A stretch of DNA of 64,000 nt. Source: Proteocatella sphenisci DSM 23131 (GTDB taxonomy: Bacteria > Bacillota > Clostridia > Peptostreptococcales > Filifactoraceae). The stretch is from positions 62,001-126,000 of the forward strand of contig NZ_AUID01000003.1 in assembly GCF_000423525.1 (NCBI RefSeq), given 5' to 3'. The notes under the pieces were generated by a model. The model saw nothing but the letters and a program-made list of their open reading frames with translations. It did not search any database and was not told where the DNA came from. A program made the position numbers and the translations under genes. How positions within the stretch are numbered: position 1 is the first letter of the stretch; each line of letters starts with the position of its first letter. Shown here piece by piece: positions 59,590 through 64,000 of the stretch.

Positions 59590-60368
59590 TGAACTGGAAC
59601 AAAGCAAAAAACTACCTGATCATAGCCCTTGCTATTCTTAATATATTCCTTGTTATAAGCATCTTTAACCATAACAACAACGTATCTATAGACAACATAT
59701 ATTTTTCAAAAAAATCAATGGCTGATTTTCAAACTATGCTTGACCGTAAAAATGTAAAGATTACTACGCAAATCCCTACAGATGTATACAATACGGGAAC
59801 GGTAAACGTAGAATACCAGACTATTAATGCCTATGCCTACCCCCTTCTTTTTGAAGAGTACGATGGCAAAATCAACGTGAATTCTCTCAAAAAATTAGTA
59901 ATAAACAACAGCGACATTCTTATTGAAGATACGGTAAACGCAGAAAATTTTGCTAATAGATTTATTTCCAGATATCTGAGTGACTACACATACGAACTAC
60001 GAAACTATACTAAGGAAAATGGGATTATTACCTTTTTTTACAACCCTATATATGACGGTTTTGCCTATGAGGAAAGTGAACTTAGGTTTGTATTCTCTCC
60101 CGAAGGCATGAAAATAGTTATGATAGTAATGAGGCCGCTCGATGTGTCTGCTACAAGTACAAATGTCATAACCAGCGTAGAAGCCATACTCAAAGCCTTT
60201 CCTTCAATGAAGGAAAACACCGTTATAAGCAAAATAGATTTTATATACTATTTTGATACAGTTTTGGCAGAAGATCTTTATAAGGTCAAGAATGCACGCG
60301 CATTCCCCTGCTGGAGGCTTATAACCTCAGACAATGAGTTGTTTTATGTACCTGCACTTGAAAATTAG
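59589..60368 (+). CDS. yycI: YycI-like regulator of WalK
   Basis: The 259-residue protein has a single N-terminal membrane helix (MNWNKAKNYLIIALAILNIFLVISIF), an opening almost diagnostic for YycI, followed by an extracytoplasmic domain. YycI forms a complex with YycH and WalK. GGGGAGGTAATTTA precedes the start; the gene is translationally coupled to yycH. It ends the walRK operon at the terminator 60405-60455. Confidence 0.85.
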   Translation: MNWNKAKNYLIIALAILNIFLVISIFNHNNNVSIDNIYFSKKSMADFQTMLDRKNVKITTQIPTDVYNTGTVNVEYQTINAYAYPLLFEEYDGKINVNSLKKLVINNSDILIEDTVNAENFANRFISRYLSDYTYELRNYTKENGIITFFYNPIYDGFAYEESELRFVFSPEGMKIVMIVMRPLDVSATSTNVITSVEAILKAFPSMKENTVISKIDFIYYFDTVLAEDLYKVKNARAFPCWRLITSDNELFYVPALEN

Positions 60369-60404
60369 TGCAATTAATAATGCTAAATTGGATTTAATAT
60401 AATA

Positions 60405-60455
60405 AAAAAGCTCAGCCCAAAGGACATGTGTTTTCCTTCTCCGGGCTGAGTTTTT
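60405..60455. terminator. Bidirectional terminator between the wal operon and bioB remnant
   Basis: CTCAGCCC / GGGCTGAG (60411-60418 and 60443-60450) flanked by A and T runs, with a 24-nt loop that itself has short complementarity. It serves both convergent units. Confidence 0.85.
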
Positions 60456-60460
60456 GTTTT

Positions 60461-61334
60461 CTAAATTTTATAACCAAGGCTTTTTACAAGCTCTCTATCA
60501 CTCGCCGTTCCAAGACCTGCGGTAGTAAGCATATCGCCTATAATAGCTGCATTTGCACCTGAGCAAAAGCTTCGCTCACCTCTGTCTCTCAGGAGGCTAC
60601 GTCCACCCGCAAGCCTTATCGCAGCGCCCGGAAGAATAAAGCGAAATATCGCTATAGTCCGTAGAATTTCTTCTTCGCTTAGGGGTAAATTATCTTCAAA
60701 TGGAGTCCCCTTTATAGGATTAAGTATATTTACAGGTACAGATTTTATGTTCAGATTTCTAAGATCAAGCGCCATATCTATCCTGTCTTTTATATCTTCT
60801 CCAAGCCCGATTATTCCTCCGCTGCACACTTCAAGTCCCACGCGCACCGCATCCTTTATGGTATTTATTTTATCATCGTAAGTATGCGTAGTGCATATCT
60901 GAGGAAAGAATCTTCTGCTTGTTTCCAGGTTGTTGTGATACCGTTTTACTCCTGCGTTCTTTAGACTTATAAAATCTTCGTATTCAAGCAATCCATGAGA
61001 GCTGCACAGATACAAGTCTGAATTTTCGCTAAGATTCTTATATATTTTACAAACTGCATCCAGATCCGAAGCACTTAATTTTCGGCCAGAAGTTACAAGA
61101 GAATACCTTCTTATACCCTGTGATTCATTATGCTTTGCATCCTTTAATATATCCTCTTTTGACATCAGAGGATATGAATCTGAGGAAGTCTCAAAATGCG
61201 AAGACTGAGAGCAGGTCTTCGAGCGGTCCATTGTAAAGCAAAAGCGCTTCTTGCATATTTATGAGGTGGCCACTGATTACCTTATCTTTAAGTGTATTTG
61301 CAAAGGTTTTGTTTCCTTGTCCGTTTATTTCCAT
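60461..61334 (-). pseudogene. bioB: Biotin synthase gene inactivated by an internal deletion
   Basis: The N-terminal part starts at ATG 61334 (AAGGAAGGAAAGG upstream) and reads MEINGQGNKTF ... INMQEALLLYNGPLEDLL, the normal BioB opening, then runs into a stop at 61191-61193. The rest continues in another frame from about 61220: TCSQSSHFETSSDSYPLMS through SGGIIGLGED, VPVNILNPIKGTPF and RLAGGR to SLGYKI at 60461. About 35 residues are missing at the junction, including the first two cysteines of the CxxxCxxC motif that binds the radical-SAM [4Fe-4S] cluster. The bases TGCTC are shared by both sides of the join, which suggests a microhomology-driven deletion. The product cannot be an active biotin synthase. 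Confidence 0.88.
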
Positions 61335-61909
61335 GAACGCCTTTCCTTCCTTATTATCGGAACAAGTCTCGTTCCAAGGAACCCGCATATAATGCACGTA
61401 GTTATATCTCCAGGAAGAAAGACTACAAGCCCGTATGTGAGGACTGCTTTGGCTCCCATGGGGTTGTCCATAATGAAGTTGCTTATCATGTATAAATAAG
61501 GTACCCCTGCAAGATATACTGCGCAAAGCCCCGCAAGGCTGGCCCCCACGATTTGAACAAATCCCGGTTTTTCATATCTTTCGATTATTTTCCCTGTAAT
61601 ATAGGCCCCTGCTATAAATCCTAAAAGGTAGCCAAACGAAGGCTGAAATATATATCCTATCCCTCCGCCCTTTGTAAATACAGGCAGTCCTATGAGTCCA
61701 ATAGCAACATATAAACCTGCCGATACAGCTCCCAGTCTGGACCCCAGAAGTATCCCTGCCAAAGTGGTAAACATCAGCTGCATTGTAAAGGGTACGTATG
61801 GCACCGGAACTTTTATGAATGCTCCTATTGCAATAAGTGCTGCAAATAGCGAACACAGTATCATTTCTTTTGTACTTATCCTGCTTTTTAGTCTTGCTGC
61901 CTTCTCCAA
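61325..61909 (-). CDS. bioY: Biotin transporter BioY
   Basis: The 194 residues start at TTG 61909, with AGGAGG 6 nt upstream and MEKAARLKSRISTKEM as N-terminus. Six membrane helices and the family blocks VPFTMQLMFTTLAGILLGSRLGA and GGGIGYIFQPSFGYLLGFIAGAYITGKI identify BioY, the S component of biotin ECF transport. It overlaps the bioB start by 10 nt. The upstream promoter carries a BirA-type operator, so biotin uptake is probably shut off by biotin-loaded BirA. With bioB broken, import would be the route to biotin. Confidence 0.95.
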   Translation of the reverse strand: MEKAARLKSRISTKEMILCSLFAALIAIGAFIKVPVPYVPFTMQLMFTTLAGILLGSRLGAVSAGLYVAIGLIGLPVFTKGGGIGYIFQPSFGYLLGFIAGAYITGKIIERYEKPGFVQIVGASLAGLCAVYLAGVPYLYMISNFIMDNPMGAKAVLTYGLVVFLPGDITTCIICGFLGTRLVPIIRKERRSWK

Positions 61910-61964
61910 AATAAACCTCCTGAATTGTCATGTTTCTAAATGTTTTTCCTGATCATTTTTTCTC

Positions 61965-61993
61965 ATTATATAACTAAAGAAAACTCATGTCAA
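61965..61993 (-). promoter_or_regulatory. Consensus promoter of bioY-bioB
   Basis: Minus-strand TTGACA (61988-61993), 17-bp spacer, TATAAT (61965-61970): a perfect sigma-A-type promoter about 55 nt before the TTG start. Confidence 0.9.
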
Positions 61994-62023
61994 CTAAAAA
62001 TATATTTTAGTTGACATGAGTTT
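61981..62023. promoter_or_regulatory. BirA-type biotin operator, perfect 19-bp inverted repeat
   Basis: Arms 61981-61999 and 62005-62023 are exact complements around ATATA. The core ATGTCAAC-N15-GTTGACAT fits the TGTWAAC-N14-16-GTTWACA pattern of Firmicute BirA sites, and one arm covers the -35 of bioY. It could also act as a terminator for the preceding HAD gene. Confidence 0.8.
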
Positions 62024-62059
62024 ATTATAGTGAAATCTCTTTGAAAAATATTTTGCATT

Positions 62060-62746
62060 CTATTTTTTTACAATATTAAAAATCTCATTGAGTGATTTTA
62101 TTTCGTAGTTTGGAACTATTTCTGAGGCTTCTTCTCCAAATCGGTTTAGCCAGCACGTGTCTATTCCCACGTTAATACCCCCAAGGATATCGGCACCTAG
62201 AGAGTCTCCTACTATAAGCGTCTTTTTCGGATCATACTCAGGAATCTCAGCTGTAACTGTTTCAAAGAATTCTCTCATGGGTTTTTGATATCCTATGTCA
62301 TCTGAAACGAATATCTTGTCAAAATACCTGTTCATATTTGCATCCGAAAGCCTCTTGTACTGAGTACTTGAAACTCCATTTGTAACGACGTACAGGAGGC
62401 ATTTTGAGTGCAGATAGTCCAAGACTTCGCAAGCCCCGTCTACCTGCTCATGCTGCATATCAAGGTAACTGCGGTACTTTTGCTCCATCTGAACACCATC
62501 CACCTCAATTCCATATTTTTTGAACAGCATGGTAAACCTGTTGGTGAATATATAGTCCCTATCCGTATCTCCCTTTTCAAAATCACGCCAGAGCATTTTA
62601 TTTATTTTCCTGTATTCACTTATTATGTGACTGTTTTGCGGTGCTCCAATTTCGCCAAGAAGGCTCTTTAGGGCTACTTCTTCTCCTCTTTTAAAATCAA
62701 GGATAGTATCATCTACATCAAACATTATCGTGTTATATTTTATCAT
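62060..62746 (-). CDS. YjjG-type noncanonical pyrimidine nucleotidase (HAD family)
   Basis: The 228 residues contain HAD motif I FDVDDTILDF, motif II VVTNGVSSTQ, the motif III Lys region (DDIGYQKPMREFF) and motif IV VGDSLGADILGG, with a helical C1 cap, as in YjjG/YfnB. It removes phosphate from (d)UMP-like or modified nucleotides in the cytoplasm. AGGTTAATAAT precedes the ATG, and uppP ends 4 nt upstream, so both are co-transcribed. Other HAD phosphatases are possible. Confidence 0.85.
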   Translation of the reverse strand: MIKYNTIMFDVDDTILDFKRGEEVALKSLLGEIGAPQNSHIISEYRKINKMLWRDFEKGDTDRDYIFTNRFTMLFKKYGIEVDGVQMEQKYRSYLDMQHEQVDGACEVLDYLHSKCLLYVVTNGVSSTQYKRLSDANMNRYFDKIFVSDDIGYQKPMREFFETVTAEIPEYDPKKTLIVGDSLGADILGGINVGIDTCWLNRFGEEASEIVPNYEIKSLNEIFNIVKK

Positions 62747-62750
62747 ATTA

Positions 62751-63593
62751 TTAACCTGCTATCATAAAGTATGCTATAACTGCTATACCTAAAACTATCC
62801 TGTAATACCCAAAAACCTTAAAATCATGTTTCTTTATATATCCCATGAGGAATTTTATGGCCAGTACTGAAACTGCAAAAGCTGTCACCATTCCTGTAGC
62901 AAGTATTATTGTTTCTGATTGCGTAAATACCAGTCCAAATTTAAGTAGCTTGAGCAGGCTGGCCCCAAGCATTACGGGTATGGCAAGAAAGAACGTAAAT
63001 TCTGCTGCTACGGTCCTTGAAACACCTATGAGTATGGCCCCTACGATAGTCGCTCCAGAACGTGAGGTTCCTGGTATTAGTGCCAGCACCTGAAAAATAC
63101 CTATTATGACCGCTACTTCATATGTTATCTGAGCAATTGAATTTATCCTTGGCTGTTTTCCTTTGTTTTTTGTCTCAATTACAATAAAGAGCACTCCATA
63201 AATAATCAGTGTTACTGCTACGGTCTGGTAATTATAAAACATTGCATCTATCTTATCATCAAATGGAATTCCTATAAGCGCTGCCGGGAGAACTGCGATT
63301 ATTACTTTGAACCACATTATCATGGTATCTTTGTCAAGGACAATCCTGGCCTTGGAGTCTGCGATTTTTTCTTTTTTAAATGGAAAAAGTTTATTCCAGT
63401 ATAGGACTATGACTGCGAATATGGCTCCAAGCTGTATTACTACAAAAAACATCTCTTTGAAGGCATCTGAAACATTTAGCCTTACAAATTCATCCACAAG
63501 TATCATATGGCCTGTACTGCTTATTGGTAGCCATTCGGTCAGACCTTCTACTACCCCCAAAAGTATTACCTTAAGTATTTCAATAAAATCCAT
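62751..63593 (-). CDS. uppP: Undecaprenyl-diphosphate phosphatase
   Basis: The 280-residue membrane protein has about eight hydrophobic helices and both catalytic motifs: [18 protein letters not shown] near residue 15 and [20 protein letters not shown] near 170. It regenerates undecaprenyl phosphate, the lipid carrier of wall synthesis, and can give low-level bacitracin resistance. GAAGGAGATAAAAG precedes the start and a good promoter lies 60 nt upstream. Confidence 0.96.
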   Translation of the reverse strand: MDFIEILKVILLGVVEGLTEWLPISSTGHMILVDEFVRLNVSDAFKEMFFVVIQLGAIFAVIVLYWNKLFPFKKEKIADSKARIVLDKDTMIMWFKVIIAVLPAALIGIPFDDKIDAMFYNYQTVAVTLIIYGVLFIVIETKNKGKQPRINSIAQITYEVAVIIGIFQVLALIPGTSRSGATIVGAILIGVSRTVAAEFTFFLAIPVMLGASLLKLLKFGLVFTQSETIILATGMVTAFAVSVLAIKFLMGYIKKHDFKVFGYYRIVLGIAVIAYFMIAG

Positions 63594-63632
63594 CTTTTAT
63601 CTCCTTCATCCAATGTATATTCCAAACAAATA

Positions 63633-63661
63633 ATTATAGCATATACACTGTTTTTTGTGAA
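63633..63661 (-). promoter_or_regulatory. Promoter of uppP
   Basis: Minus-strand TTCACA (63656-63661), 17-bp spacer, TATAAT (63633-63638). Confidence 0.75.
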
Positions 63662-63791
63662 CCATTATAGACTAAATCTATTGATAGTATGGGATTTTTC
63701 TATTAGACACTTTTAAATGCGTACGATAAAATAAAATTTGGTACAGATATTTATTCATGCTAAACTATATATATTAAGGAGATTATAAATC

Positions 63792-64000
63792 ATGAAAAAG
63801 AAATTAATATTTAAAGCTCTAATCACTATTCTTTTGTTAATGCTTGTATTTACAGGTTGTACATCTAATGATAGCGGGGAAGTTTCTCCCGAAGGTGAAA
63901 CAGATACTGTTTCTGATGTTTTTGTAGGAGATAAAATTGTAGATATTGAGTATGTAAAAGCAAATATGAACAATGATAATTTTATGGCTATTGATGCCAG
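63792..64000 (+). CDS. Lipoprotein with probable rhodanese-like domain, truncated by window end
   Basis: ATG 63792 follows AAGGAGATTATAAATC. The 69 visible residues contain a lipoprotein signal (MKKKLIFKALITILLLMLVFTGC, Cys23), an acidic linker, and then IVDIEYVKANMNNDNFMAIDA. The pattern of a helix followed by FMAIDA(R) resembles the start of a rhodanese domain (sulfurtransferase fold, DVR motif). The catalytic Cys would lie beyond the window, so activity cannot be judged. Confidence 0.6.
   Translation, partial: MKKKLIFKALITILLLMLVFTGCTSNDSGEVSPEGETDTVSDVFVGDKIVDIEYVKANMNNDNFMAIDA

Noticed and set aside
61191-61526. A separate 111-codon protein upstream of the biotin synthase part
   Set aside because: Only its last 47 codons, from ATG 61334, are meaningful; they are the N-terminus of the broken bioB. 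The rest is bioY in another frame.

Overview
The window is chromosomal DNA from a low-GC, spore-associated, fermentative Firmicute, most likely a clostridium of the Peptostreptococcaceae type. The evidence is AT-rich intergenic DNA with strong AGGAGG ribosome sites, spmA/spmB, a WalRK (YycFG) operon with yycH and yycI, GlgC/GlgD paired subunits, rubrerythrin beside a PerR-type regulator, and two sigma-54 activators tied to amino-acid or peptide catabolism. The genus call is inference. There is no rRNA, CRISPR array or intact insertion sequence; one tRNA-Ser is present.

Layout. 1-2.2 kb: the end of a beta-helix lipoprotein / DUF4956 / VTC-domain cluster. 2.4-2.7 kb: a decayed VOC-family gene. 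2.8-7 kb: a cysteine-desulfidase gene and its sigma-54 activator (CdsB/CdsR-like), with a near-consensus -24/-12 promoter, two clusters of a 17-bp palindrome, and a RelBE-type toxin-antitoxin cassette between the clusters. 7-8.8 kb: an aldehyde dehydrogenase of foreign codon style and mscL. 8.8-18.8 kb: a glycogen operon glgB-C-D-A-P plus a GH13 hydrolase. 19-23.4 kb: pyridoxamine kinase facing a spmA-spmB-ldcA-lysA operon. 23.7-32.8 kb: a peptidoglycan-peptide / D-alanine region (M19 dipeptidase, VanX-like dipeptidase, M20 amidohydrolase, alanine racemase, sigma-54 activator, serine hydrolase, class V aminotransferase, ECF S component) with a second sigma-54 promoter. 33-33.7 kb: a cytochrome b5-like lipoprotein and a small membrane haem-type protein. 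33.8-35.6 kb: a winged-helix/nucleotidyltransferase pair of AbiE type with a nested palindromic operator. 35.6-44.9 kb: a maltodextrin operon malE-F-G-R-Q-K-P. 45-54.9 kb: diguanylate cyclase, YeiH exporter with divergent LysR regulator, flavin reductase, tRNA-Ser, GDT1-family transporter, nuclease-helicase, BlaI-type repressor, rubrerythrin, PerR. 55-60.4 kb: walR-walK-orf-yycH-yycI. 60.4-62 kb: biotin transporter bioY under a BirA-type operator, followed by a broken bioB. 62-64 kb: HAD nucleotidase, uppP and the start of a rhodanese-like lipoprotein.

How it fits together. Maltodextrins taken up by MalEFG/MalK are processed by MalQ and MalP; the sugar phosphate feeds glycogen storage by GlgCD/A/B, and GlgP and the GH13 enzyme break glycogen down. 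Pyridoxamine kinase supplies PLP, which LysA, alanine racemase, the aminotransferase and both phosphorylases need. The 24-32 kb region looks like a sigma-54-controlled route that turns D-Ala-containing wall peptides into L-Ala and pyruvate.

Most notable items: the cdsB promoter with duplicated activator-site clusters split by a toxin-antitoxin cassette; the D-Ala operon with its own sigma-54 promoter; an exact WalR box inside the walRK operon; the AbiE-like operator; and the inactivation of bioB by an internal deletion while BirA-type control of bioY is kept.
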